Assembly (NCBI RefSeq): GCF_003852515.1
Contig: NZ_QAJK01000120.1
Span: forward strand, 45,175 to 109,174
Origin: Variovorax sp. KBW07
GTDB lineage: Bacteria > Pseudomonadota > Gammaproteobacteria > Burkholderiales > Burkholderiaceae_C
DNA length: 64,000 nucleotides
Direction of reading: 5' to 3'
Under the pieces are notes generated by a model that saw only the letters and a program-made list of their open reading frames with translations, ran no database searches and had not been told where the DNA came from. Positions 16,804-24,424 of this stretch are shown here, in pieces; positions within the stretch are counted from its first letter, which is position 1, and every line of letters begins with the position of its first letter. The position numbers were made by a program, and so were the translations under genes.

Positions 16804-17733
16804 GTGAAAAAGACCAAGGCCCTGCCCGCATCGATCCTCGCCGCGCTGACGCGCACCATGGCCGGCGTTGCCGAACTGGTTCCGCTCGTGGAGGGCGAGG
16901 AATCGCAGGCCTTTGCCTTCGAATGGCGGGGCGATGGCTACGTCGTTCGCATCAACCGCGAAGCCAGGGGTTTTGAAAAAGATGCGTTTGCCGCCCGCCG
17001 GTTCGCGGCACCCGGGCTGCCCGTTCCCGAGGTGACCGCCATCGGCCGGCTCGACGAAGGGCCGTTCTATTGCGTCTCCCGGCGCGCTCCCGGCGTCACG
17101 CTGCAAGACCTCGCCCCCGCCCGGCTGCCGGCCATCGTCGGCCCCGTGGCAGGTGTGATGGATGCCATTGCCGCGTCGAGCCTTGCTTCGACAAAAGGCT
17201 ACGGCCGCTTCGATGCCGACGGCATCGGCGAGCACGCCAGCTGGCACGGCTTTGTGACCTGCATCGCCGATGAGGCCCGCTTCGACTGGCGGCCGGTTGC
17301 GGGCCTCGCCGGACGGGCCGGCATGCGGCGCATCGACCGCCATCTGAAAGAAGTGCTGGCGCTGGCCGCGCATTGCCCCGAGACCCGCCAGCTTGTGCAC
17401 GGCGACTTCGGCGCCAACAACGTGCTGACCGACGGCCAGGCCATCACCGGCGTGATCGACTGGTCCGAAGCCCTGTTCGGCGATGCGTTGTACGACGTGG
17501 CCAACATCTTCTTCTGGCGCACCTGGCTCGACTGCATGGACCAGCAGGCCCGCTTCTTCGAGGCTGCCGGCGGCAGCGGCGAGACGGCTGGCCATGGCGA
17601 GCGGTTGCGCTGCTACCAGTTGCGCATCGGGCTGCAGCAGGTCCATGAGTGCGCCGTAATTGGCGATGCGCAAGACCTTGCGTGGGCGCTGAACCGCTGC
17701 GACGAAATCGCCACCATAGACTGGGCGCCATGA
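16804..17733 (+). CDS. Aminoglycoside-phosphotransferase-fold kinase, phosphotransferase family
   Basis: A 309-residue protein of the APH/choline-kinase fold. The key motifs are the catalytic loop HGDFGANNVL (His199, Asp201, Asn206) and the metal-binding Asp in GVIDWSEA. The N-lobe has an ATP-binding beta region (GDGYVVRINRE with the conserved Arg/Lys strand). It starts at GTG 16804 and its stop overlaps the start of the following gene as ATGA, so they are translated together. The substrate is not evident. Nothing indicates true antibiotic resistance; members of this family often phosphorylate sugars, homoserine-like compounds or macrolides. Confidence 0.85.
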   Translation: MKKTKALPASILAALTRTMAGVAELVPLVEGEESQAFAFEWRGDGYVVRINREARGFEKDAFAARRFAAPGLPVPEVTAIGRLDEGPFYCVSRRAPGVTLQDLAPARLPAIVGPVAGVMDAIAASSLASTKGYGRFDADGIGEHASWHGFVTCIADEARFDWRPVAGLAGRAGMRRIDRHLKEVLALAAHCPETRQLVHGDFGANNVLTDGQAITGVIDWSEALFGDALYDVANIFFWRTWLDCMDQQARFFEAAGGSGETAGHGERLRCYQLRIGLQQVHECAVIGDAQDLAWALNRCDEIATIDWAP

Positions 17734-18812
17734 AGTCTTCATCCATCTTGACAGCTGCACTGGGTGCGCTCATCGCAATAGCCGGCTGCACGAGCGCATT
17801 CGCCTCGGAGCCCCCGGCCGGGCCAGCGACTGCGCCATCAGCTGCAACCGCCGTCGTGGCCGACGCCGCAAGCACCGAAAGCCCCGGGGCCAGTGCATGC
17901 CCGCCGAGCGCGACGGATGTCTTGCCCAAGTCCGGATGGGAGTCCGCCGCGCGCCGCGCCATCGATCGCGGCCTGTTGTGGCGCATCGAGAAAGACGGCC
18001 GCACCTCGTGGCTCTACGGGACCATTCACATCGCTAGGTTCGATTGGGTCATGCCCGGCCCGACCGTGAAGGCGGCGCTGCAGCAAAGCGACACCATTGC
18101 ACTGGAGATCAACCTCCTGGATGCCGAGGCGATGAAGGGTGCGCTCGCCAGCCGCCAGGCCGAACCCGCCGCGAAGGAAAAGCTGTTGAGTGGCGAGCGC
18201 GGCCAGCGCATGGCACGGCAGATGACCCTGGCCTGCGCGACCGACGAGTTGCAGGCCCGGCTCAACCGGGTGCAGCCCATTCTGCAGGCTATCGCGCTGA
18301 CCATGCTGGCCGGGCGCGCCGACGGGTTCTATGCGGAATTCGGCATCGACATCTTCCTGTCCGCCTTCGGACGCAGCGCCAACAAACCCGTGGTGGCCCT
18401 CGAGACAGTCGCGGACCAGATGAAGCTGCTCGGCGCCAACGGCGGAAGCAGGGAGGCCGAACAGGTCGACCAGATGCTGGACCAGCTGGAGTCGGGCAAC
18501 GCGCGCCGGCAACTGCGTGAACTCGCCGAGGCCTGGGCGCGCGGCGACCGGGACATGCTGGCCAACTACGCCGACTGGTGCAATTGCCTCCAGTCCTCCG
18601 CCGCGCAACGGCAATGGAAGCGCCTCGTCGACGACCGCAACCCGGGCATTGCCGATGGCATCGAGCGACTGCATGCGAGCGGCAAGCGCGTCTTCGGCGC
18701 TGTCGGTGCGCTGCACATGGTGGGGCCGCGTGGCCTGCCGGGGCTGCTCGCGCAGCGGGGCTTCACGGTGACTGCTGTGCTGCCGGTGGGCGAAGCAAAG
18801 GCCGCGAACTGA
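17730..18812 (+). CDS. TraB/GumN (PrgY-like) family lipoprotein
   Basis: 360 residues with a lipoprotein signal (IAIAGC, Cys at about residue 20). It carries the TraB/GumN family signatures: SWLYGTIHIA near residue 94, the acidic EINLLDAE and the C-terminal GALHMVGPRGLPGLLAQRGF. The GTxH, Glu and GxxH residues are those proposed to form a metalloprotease-like site in this superfamily (Tiki/TraB). It is predicted to be tethered in the periplasm. It overlaps the upstream phosphotransferase by 4 bp and is followed after 22 bp by a DUF4272 gene, so the three probably form one transcript. Confidence 0.88.
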   Translation: MKSSSILTAALGALIAIAGCTSAFASEPPAGPATAPSAATAVVADAASTESPGASACPPSATDVLPKSGWESAARRAIDRGLLWRIEKDGRTSWLYGTIHIARFDWVMPGPTVKAALQQSDTIALEINLLDAEAMKGALASRQAEPAAKEKLLSGERGQRMARQMTLACATDELQARLNRVQPILQAIALTMLAGRADGFYAEFGIDIFLSAFGRSANKPVVALETVADQMKLLGANGGSREAEQVDQMLDQLESGNARRQLRELAEAWARGDRDMLANYADWCNCLQSSAAQRQWKRLVDDRNPGIADGIERLHASGKRVFGAVGALHMVGPRGLPGLLAQRGFTVTAVLPVGEAKAAN

Positions 18813-18834
18813 CCACGCCCCTGGAACCCAATCC

Positions 18835-19719
18835 ATGAACCTTCTTCGCCGCTGGTGGGACCGGCAGAACGAACGCGATGCCTTCAAGAAAGGCATGGCC
18901 GCGTTCAGCAGGCATTGCGCGGACGTCGTGAAGCACCATGTGCCCGATGCCACCAGCGTTCGCACCCGCGCCATCTGGTACGGCGACCAGACCCGCTCGC
19001 GCGTCGTGTGGACCGATGCCAGTGGCCGCAAATGGCAATGGCCTCTGTACTTCGCATTCAACGCCTGCTTGCGGAAACCCGCGGAGCGCGACGCCATCGT
19101 CCTGCGTTCGCTGCAGGCCGTGTTGAACCCGCCCCAGCCGCAAGACGAAGACGATGCAGAAGAAGAGCTCTGGGTGCCCCGCACCGCGGAGCAGGTCGCG
19201 CAGCGCCTGCTGGCGCTGATCGCCGTCGTGTGGCGCGCCAATGCCAGCGAAGAGATCGCGCAGCAGGGCATTGCCTGGGCCAGGGAACATGGCATCGATG
19301 CCTTTCTTTCTCCCCAAGAACTGCGCTTCGTGTTCAACGCGCAGCGCCCGCCGCAGCAAGACCTTGTCAACTTCGGATGGCGCGCCGAAGCCATGCTGCC
19401 GATGGCCTGGGCGCTGGGCGCCATTCCCACGCTGCCGCCGTCGCATCGGCGCGCCGACATCTGGAAGATTCCGCTGGTGCAGCAGGCCCGCCAGTCGCCG
19501 GCCGACTTCATCGCCAGCGCCAGCCTGCGGCCCGATGGCGAGGTGAGCGACGAAGAACACCGCCTGCTCGACGAGCACTGGCATGTGCGCGATGCCCAGC
19601 TCCGCCGCCAGCCCATTCCCTCGGGCCTCGACGCGGGCATCGTCCTGGAGCGCCGCTATGCGCTGAGCTGGATGGTCGGCTACGGCAAGAACTGGGACGA
19701 GGTACCCACCGATACCTGA
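18835..19719 (+). CDS. DUF4272 domain-containing protein
   Basis: 294 residues, cytoplasmic, with no signal peptide. The C-terminal two thirds match the DUF4272 pattern: regularly spaced helices with GWRAEAMLPMAWALG, followed by ADIWKIPL and the closing LDEHWHVRDAQLR and LERRYALSWMVGYG. Family function is unknown. The N-terminal ~95 residues look like a separate small domain (RSRVVWTDASGRKWQWPL). Together with the upstream phosphotransferase and TraB-like lipoprotein it makes an uncharacterised three-gene cluster. Confidence 0.82.
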   Translation: MNLLRRWWDRQNERDAFKKGMAAFSRHCADVVKHHVPDATSVRTRAIWYGDQTRSRVVWTDASGRKWQWPLYFAFNACLRKPAERDAIVLRSLQAVLNPPQPQDEDDAEEELWVPRTAEQVAQRLLALIAVVWRANASEEIAQQGIAWAREHGIDAFLSPQELRFVFNAQRPPQQDLVNFGWRAEAMLPMAWALGAIPTLPPSHRRADIWKIPLVQQARQSPADFIASASLRPDGEVSDEEHRLLDEHWHVRDAQLRRQPIPSGLDAGIVLERRYALSWMVGYGKNWDEVPTDT

Positions 19720-19745
19720 GGCCCCGGTGGTAGCCTTCCACCCCG

Positions 19746-21131
19746 ATGAACCTCCGTACCAAGATCGTTGCCCTTGCCGTGGCACCTTTGCTCATTGCAT
19801 TGGTGCTCGTGGCCCTGGCGGTGCGCCACCAGGAGCACGACCTTGCGCAGCGCGAGCGCGCCCTCATCGAGCGCAGCTACATGGCCCAGCGCCGCAGCGA
19901 GCTGCGCAGCTACGTCGAGCTGGCCATCAGCAACCTGCGCCCCCTGTACGAATCGGGCCAGGACGACGAGGCCACCCGCAACGAAGCCTTGCGCCGGTTG
20001 GCTTCGCTCGACTATGGCGATGACGGCTACTTCTTCGTCTACGACCTGCAGGGCAATTCGCTCATGCATTCGCGCCAGCCCGAACTGGTCGGCCAGAACC
20101 TGTGGGAGCTGCGCGATTCGAATGGCCGCTACACCATCCAGGAGCTGATCAAGGGCGCCCAGGAAAAAGGCGGCGGCTACGTCGAGTACGAATGGCGCAA
20201 GCCGTCGAGCGCGCAGACCGCGCCCAAGCTCGGCTACGTCACCGCGCTGCCGCGCTGGAACTGGATGGTCGGCACCGGCCTGTACCTGGACGACATCCAG
20301 TCGACCATGGACACGCTCGACCGGCAGATGAACGCCAACGTCACCGCCACGCTGCTGTGGATTGCCGGCATTGCCGCGCTGTGCCTGGGCGTCGTCAGCG
20401 CGGCCGGCCTGCTGCTCAACCTCAGCGAACACCGCACGGCCGAAGCCAAGCTGCGCCTGCTCGCACGGCGCGTCGTGCAGTCGCAGGAAGAAGAGCGCGG
20501 CCACCTTGCACGCGAGCTGCACGACGGCACCAGCCAGACGCTGGTGTCGGCCAAGCTGCTGATTGAATCGGCCGTCGATTCGCTCGACCGCCAGCAGCAG
20601 CCCACGCCGCCCGCGCTCGGCAAGGCGCTGCAGCGGCTCAACGATTCGCTGCTCGAGGTGCGCCGCATCTCGCATCGCTTGCGTCCCGCGTTGCTCGACA
20701 CGCTCGGCCTGCCCGCCGCGCTCGAACGGCTGGTCGACGAGTTCAGGGAAGAGGGCGGCGGCGTCGATGCATCCATCATGCGGCAGGGCGAAGCCTTCGA
20801 GCTGTCGCCCGAGGTCAAGACCGCGCTGTTCCGGCTCACGCAAGAGGCGCTGACCAACGTGCGCAAGCACGCGCAGGCGCGCCACGTGCACATTTCGCTG
20901 AGCTTCGACGAAGAAGAGGGCGTGCGGCTCGAAGTGAGCGACGACGGCACCGGCTTCGACATCGACGCCGTGCAGCTCGACCCACGGCGCGGCATCGGCC
21001 TGCGCAACATGCGCGAGCGCATGGAATCCATCGGCGGGCGGCTCACCATGTGCAGCAACGCGGGGCGCACATCCATCGAGGCCGAAGTACCGACCCGCAG
21101 TGCGAGGGCCGAAGCAGCGGCATCCACATGA
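19746..21131 (+). CDS. Sensor histidine kinase with periplasmic Cache domain (NarL-type)
   Basis: 461 residues. TM1 (residues ~5-25) and TM2 (~197-220) bracket a periplasmic single Cache domain with the signatures DDGYFFVYDLQGNSLMHSRQP and WNWMVGTGLYLDDI, which usually bind small organic acids. The cytoplasmic HisKA_3 dimerisation helix has the phospho-acceptor His in ARELHDGTSQTLVS. The C-terminal ATPase has DDGTGFD and GIGLRNMRERMESIGG. The stop overlaps the regulator start as ATGA. This is a complete NarX/LiaS-class pair; its target genes are not adjacent in an obvious way. Confidence 0.92.
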   Translation: MNLRTKIVALAVAPLLIALVLVALAVRHQEHDLAQRERALIERSYMAQRRSELRSYVELAISNLRPLYESGQDDEATRNEALRRLASLDYGDDGYFFVYDLQGNSLMHSRQPELVGQNLWELRDSNGRYTIQELIKGAQEKGGGYVEYEWRKPSSAQTAPKLGYVTALPRWNWMVGTGLYLDDIQSTMDTLDRQMNANVTATLLWIAGIAALCLGVVSAAGLLLNLSEHRTAEAKLRLLARRVVQSQEEERGHLARELHDGTSQTLVSAKLLIESAVDSLDRQQQPTPPALGKALQRLNDSLLEVRRISHRLRPALLDTLGLPAALERLVDEFREEGGGVDASIMRQGEAFELSPEVKTALFRLTQEALTNVRKHAQARHVHISLSFDEEEGVRLEVSDDGTGFDIDAVQLDPRRGIGLRNMRERMESIGGRLTMCSNAGRTSIEAEVPTRSARAEAAAST

Positions 21132-21769
21132 CAAGCACCACGAACACCATCCGGCTTTTTCTTGTCGACGACCATCCGCTCGTGCGCGATGGGCTGCGCG
21201 CGCGGCTCGGCAGCATGCCCAACCTGGAGATCGTCGGCGAGGCCGGCAGCGCTGCCGAAGCGCTCGCGCTCGTCGGCACCGTGCAGCCCGACCTGTTGCT
21301 GATGGATGTCGGCATGAAGGACATGAACGGCATCGACCTTGCGGCGCTGCTGCTGCAACGCCAGCCCGCGCCGCACATCGTCATGCTCAGCATGTACGAC
21401 AACCCCGAGTACGTGCAGAAGGCCCTGCAGGTGGGCGCGCGCGGCTACGTGCTGAAAGATGCGCCGGCCGCGGAGATCGTCGCTGCCATCGAGGCCGTGT
21501 CCGCGGGCGGCACCTTCCTGAGCCCGGCCGTGTCGAAAAAACTGTTTCGCAACCAGGAGCCGCGGCCGCTGCTCACGCCGCGCGAGAGCGAGATTCTTAC
21601 GGCGCTGGGCCGGGGCGAATCAAGCAAGCAGATTGCGCGCGACCTGGGCTTGAGCGTGCGCACGGTGGAGGCGCACCGGCAGAGCATCAAGCGGCGGCTG
21701 GGGATCGAGGGGCAGGCCGAGCTCATCAAGTACGCGGTGGAGCATGCGCGGGAATTCGGGGGGCGCTGA
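21128..21769 (+). CDS. LuxR/NarL-family response regulator
   Basis: 213 residues from ATG 21128, coupled to the kinase by a 4-bp overlap. The receiver has DDHPLVRDGLRARL, the phospho-acceptor Asp in LLLMDVGMKDMNG and Lys in GYVLKDAPA. The C-terminal LuxR-type helix-turn-helix is TPRESEILTALGRGESSKQI, followed by LSVRTVEAHRQSIKRRL. The protein is a DNA-binding transcriptional regulator acting as a phosphorylated dimer. Targets cannot be inferred from the window. Confidence 0.93.
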   Translation: MTSTTNTIRLFLVDDHPLVRDGLRARLGSMPNLEIVGEAGSAAEALALVGTVQPDLLLMDVGMKDMNGIDLAALLLQRQPAPHIVMLSMYDNPEYVQKALQVGARGYVLKDAPAAEIVAAIEAVSAGGTFLSPAVSKKLFRNQEPRPLLTPRESEILTALGRGESSKQIARDLGLSVRTVEAHRQSIKRRLGIEGQAELIKYAVEHAREFGGR

Positions 21770-22134
21770 GTTGCTGGTTGCTGCGCTGTTCTGTTTTTGC
21801 GCTGACTGACCGACTGACTGTCAGGGCTTTGTGTATCGCTGCTGCCGCGCAGTGATTACTTGAGCGAATCGAGCATTTCTCGGCAGAAGTTTTTTCTGCG
21901 GCGGGCTGGTGTTCTCTACAGTGAATGCCCCTGTGATGAAACGACCCGCTATGTGGGTGAGGAAGGCCGCACACACGACACACCACGGATGAATGAACCG
22001 CTTCGCTTCACGGCGGGCTGTCGATGCGACGAGCATTGATGCGAACGTGAAGCACAAAAGGCGACGGCCAAGGTGCGCGAACACCATGACCGTCTGACCA
22101 AGTGACGTGCATTACCTTCGAAGGAGCACAACAA
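21770..22134. other. Intergenic stretch without a supported gene
   Basis: 365 bp with no convincing coding frame on either strand. It holds a cluster of GACT-type repeats at 21801-21825 (TGACTGACCGACTGACTGTC) and a small hairpin at 21883-21899 (GCAGAA, 5-base loop, TTCTGC). The hairpin may terminate the response-regulator transcript. Base composition is slightly lower in G+C than the flanks. The Shine-Dalgarno AAGGAG at the right end serves the next small gene. Confidence 0.6.
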
Positions 22135-22377
22135 ATGGCTAAACGAATTATGGCCCGGCCTGCTCGGCTGGAATCTTCTGGCACCAACCCGCCGAGTGCA
22201 GCGGACCTGCTGGAGAACAAGCTGGAGCAACTGAACTCATTGCTGTGGTGCTGCTACGGCGCCGGCGATGGATGGTTCGAAGATGCGGGGGAAGCGCATC
22301 GGGACAATCTGCTTTGGATTGCCTCTGATCTGGCGAGGGAGGCTGTGGCGTTGTTTCAGGAGAGTGAGCGGAGGTAG
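22135..22377 (+). CDS. Small hypothetical protein, 80 residues
   Basis: ATG 22135 follows AAGGAG at ideal spacing, which supports translation. The N-terminal ~25 residues are basic and probably disordered. Residues ~26-78 form two amphipathic helices (LENKLEQLNSLLWCCYG and DNLLWIASDLAREAVALFQ) separated by a Gly/Trp loop. No transmembrane segment or signal is visible. The general pattern recalls small helical proteins such as DUF3077, but I do not recognise the family. It lies alone in a gene-poor stretch. Confidence 0.6.
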   Translation: MAKRIMARPARLESSGTNPPSAADLLENKLEQLNSLLWCCYGAGDGWFEDAGEAHRDNLLWIASDLAREAVALFQESERR

Positions 22378-22387
22378 GCGGCTCACG

Positions 22388-22561
22388 ATGTCAGCGGCCT
22401 CGGTGGATCCCCGCCAAGTATTGCTGGTCGACGATTTTGAGAAGTACGTTCATCCCGGCCAGAAAGCACAGTGGCTGCAAGTTGAGCACTTCGACCATCC
22501 CTATAGCTCAGCGGACAGCGGCCTCGCCAAGATGCTCGAAACATTGGCGGCGCGGATCTGA
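22388..22561 (+). CDS. Very short ORF, 57 residues, possible gene remnant
   Basis: A frame from ATG 22388 gives a hydrophilic peptide with ordinary amino-acid composition (QVLLVDDFEKYVHPGQ, then LAKMLETLAARI). It starts 10 bp after the preceding small gene and could be cotranscribed with it. It has no recognisable domain, no clear Shine-Dalgarno of its own and may be the tail of a decayed gene. Confidence is low. Confidence 0.25.
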   Translation: MSAASVDPRQVLLVDDFEKYVHPGQKAQWLQVEHFDHPYSSADSGLAKMLETLAARI

Positions 22562-22642
22562 GTGATGGACGTTGCGTAACTCTGCGGCGGGAATCGGCCA
22601 ACACCGGGCGTCATCGCGCGGGCGCAATGTGAATTCACTCGG

Positions 22643-23980
22643 TCATCCTCGGCTTGCGGCCGCCCCGAAGAGCGCGGCTTCAATTCGATCCAGCAACCAA
22701 GGCAACTCGTGCTTTTGCGCCATCTTTTGCGCGATGGCGCGGCATGCCTGTGCGACATCGTGGCTGACAAGTAAATGGGCCAGTCGTTTTTGCATTCGCC
22801 CGACGGACAAACGCTTTGCCTGCAGTACGTCGGCGACACCCAGTCGCTTGGCACGAAGACCGTTGTCAAACTGATCGTAGGCGAATGGCACGATCAGTTG
22901 AGGAGTTCCCGCGCGAAAGGCGTCGGCGGTTGTGCCAATGCCACCGTGGTGCACAACCGCTGCCACACGTGGTAGCAGTGACGCGAAAGGCGCATGTGCT
23001 TGCCACATGACGGAGGATGGCAGTGGATCGGGCAGTTGCGCAGCATGGGGGGTGACAAAGATCCCCCGCCGACCCAGCCGCTTCAATGCCTTCAACGCAG
23101 TATTGAAATACCGAGCAGCGTGCTGATGCCCTGTACCCGGAGTGAAAACAATCGGCGGGGCGCCGCCGGACAGGAACTGCTCCAATTCGGGCGAGAACGC
23201 CACCTTGCCCTGCGCGGTTGTACTGACAAACTCACCTTCCGAGAAAGATTGCGGCCAATCTGGCTGAACGGCTGCGTACCAGTTTGGAAAAAATCCAAGC
23301 GAAGCACTTGGCGCGGTCAACATGTGCTCAAAAAAATGCGGCACCGGAGGCTGCCCGATCTGGCCTCGCGTGGCATTGAGGCTGGGCAATGTGACCGGAT
23401 TGATCCAGCCCTTGTGGATCAGTTTCCACAGCGCCTGCCGCCAACTGATCGGGATCCAATCTGGTATGCGCAATGACCCGGCGGTCAGCATGTCGTGACT
23501 GCTGCACAGGTTTGATGGCGCCAGGTGGCCCGCAACAATGCGCAAGTCCGGGCGAACAGACCTTGCCAACGCTGCCATCGGAATCAGAATCGGGTGACTC
23601 AACACCACGCAAGAGTCATTGGCGGAAAACTGCTGCAGGAGCTGACGCAGGGCGCCAAGGTGAGGCGCCAGCCGACTCCATATCACGCCCCAACCCTTGC
23701 GTTCATCCCAAAGGTCTGGGTCATTCAGCAGGGCTCGCCATTCATCATGGGTTCCGAAGGTTTGGCAAGGCACGCCTGCCGCCAGAACGATGGACTCATG
23801 AAATTGAGGCACCAGCATCAACACGCGATGTCCGCGTTCCAGGAGACCCTGGCTCAGTGTGATGAAGGGAAATATGTCTCCACCCGTTCCGCTGGCAGCG
23901 ACGACGATGAGCGAGTTTGGAGTCTGATCGAGGACACCATGCGGCAAGGCGAATGTCGGCGGCTTGCTGCCGTCAGTCAT
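22643..23980 (-). CDS. GT1-family glycosyltransferase (UGT/RhlB/sterol-glucosyltransferase-like)
   Basis: 445 residues of the GT-B fold. The N-terminal domain begins SLIVVAASGTGGDIFPFITL, with the glycine-rich acceptor-side loop. The C-terminal donor-binding domain has the GT1 signature VHHGGIGTTADAFRAGTPQL followed by PFAYDQFDNG, which binds a nucleotide sugar such as UDP-glucose, UDP-glucuronate or dTDP-rhamnose. The acceptor is unknown; relatives glycosylate lipids, sterols, macrolides and hydroxyalkanoates. Codon use and composition are less G+C-rich than the neighbours, and the gene is isolated in a region of small unknown genes. This is consistent with, but does not prove, horizontal acquisition. 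Confidence 0.85.
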   Translation of the reverse strand: MTDGSKPPTFALPHGVLDQTPNSLIVVAASGTGGDIFPFITLSQGLLERGHRVLMLVPQFHESIVLAAGVPCQTFGTHDEWRALLNDPDLWDERKGWGVIWSRLAPHLGALRQLLQQFSANDSCVVLSHPILIPMAALARSVRPDLRIVAGHLAPSNLCSSHDMLTAGSLRIPDWIPISWRQALWKLIHKGWINPVTLPSLNATRGQIGQPPVPHFFEHMLTAPSASLGFFPNWYAAVQPDWPQSFSEGEFVSTTAQGKVAFSPELEQFLSGGAPPIVFTPGTGHQHAARYFNTALKALKRLGRRGIFVTPHAAQLPDPLPSSVMWQAHAPFASLLPRVAAVVHHGGIGTTADAFRAGTPQLIVPFAYDQFDNGLRAKRLGVADVLQAKRLSVGRMQKRLAHLLVSHDVAQACRAIAQKMAQKHELPWLLDRIEAALFGAAASRG

Positions 23981-24424
23981 GTTTCCATCTCAATCCCATA
24001 GTCGTTGCGTTCTTCATCGTAGGCATCCTGGTGCACTATGGGCAGTCGCTTGAGAAAAAATCCGGTAGTGCTGCCTGCATGGTATGCGACGCACATCGAG
24101 GTTGATGTCGAGGCAGCCGTGGGCGATGCGATTGAGCGTCGAGCGTTTTGCGCGCGCGCCCCTATGGCGATTCGACTCGCCGGGAATGGCTGCTTCTAGG
24201 AAGTACGACCGTCTCTCGTGGGCCCATCGCGGCTGTACACCACGCTCCCAAGCGGCTGCTCGGAAGACCCGGTGCGACATGTGCTTGCACGCTGCCCCTG
24301 CGGCCCGGCCGCCCCAGGGTTCCCGTGCGCACTCACACGTTTCGGTGAGTGACTCCTCGTCATGAGGAGACTACGCTTACATAAGTCCACATCTTGTTGC
24401 GCCTGTTCTACGGTGCCCAATTCC
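23981..24424. other. Intergenic stretch with two tandem hairpins
   Basis: 444 bp between the divergent glycosyltransferase and propeller-lipoprotein genes, with no supported coding frame. Near its right end two small perfect hairpins stand in tandem. ACTCAC/GTGAGT occupies 24331-24336 and 24345-24350, and CTCCTC/GAGGAG occupies 24353-24358 and 24364-24369. The second lies about 55 bp before the preferred ATG at 24425 and would be in the 5' leader. The rest must hold both promoters but no clear consensus stands out. Confidence 0.5.
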
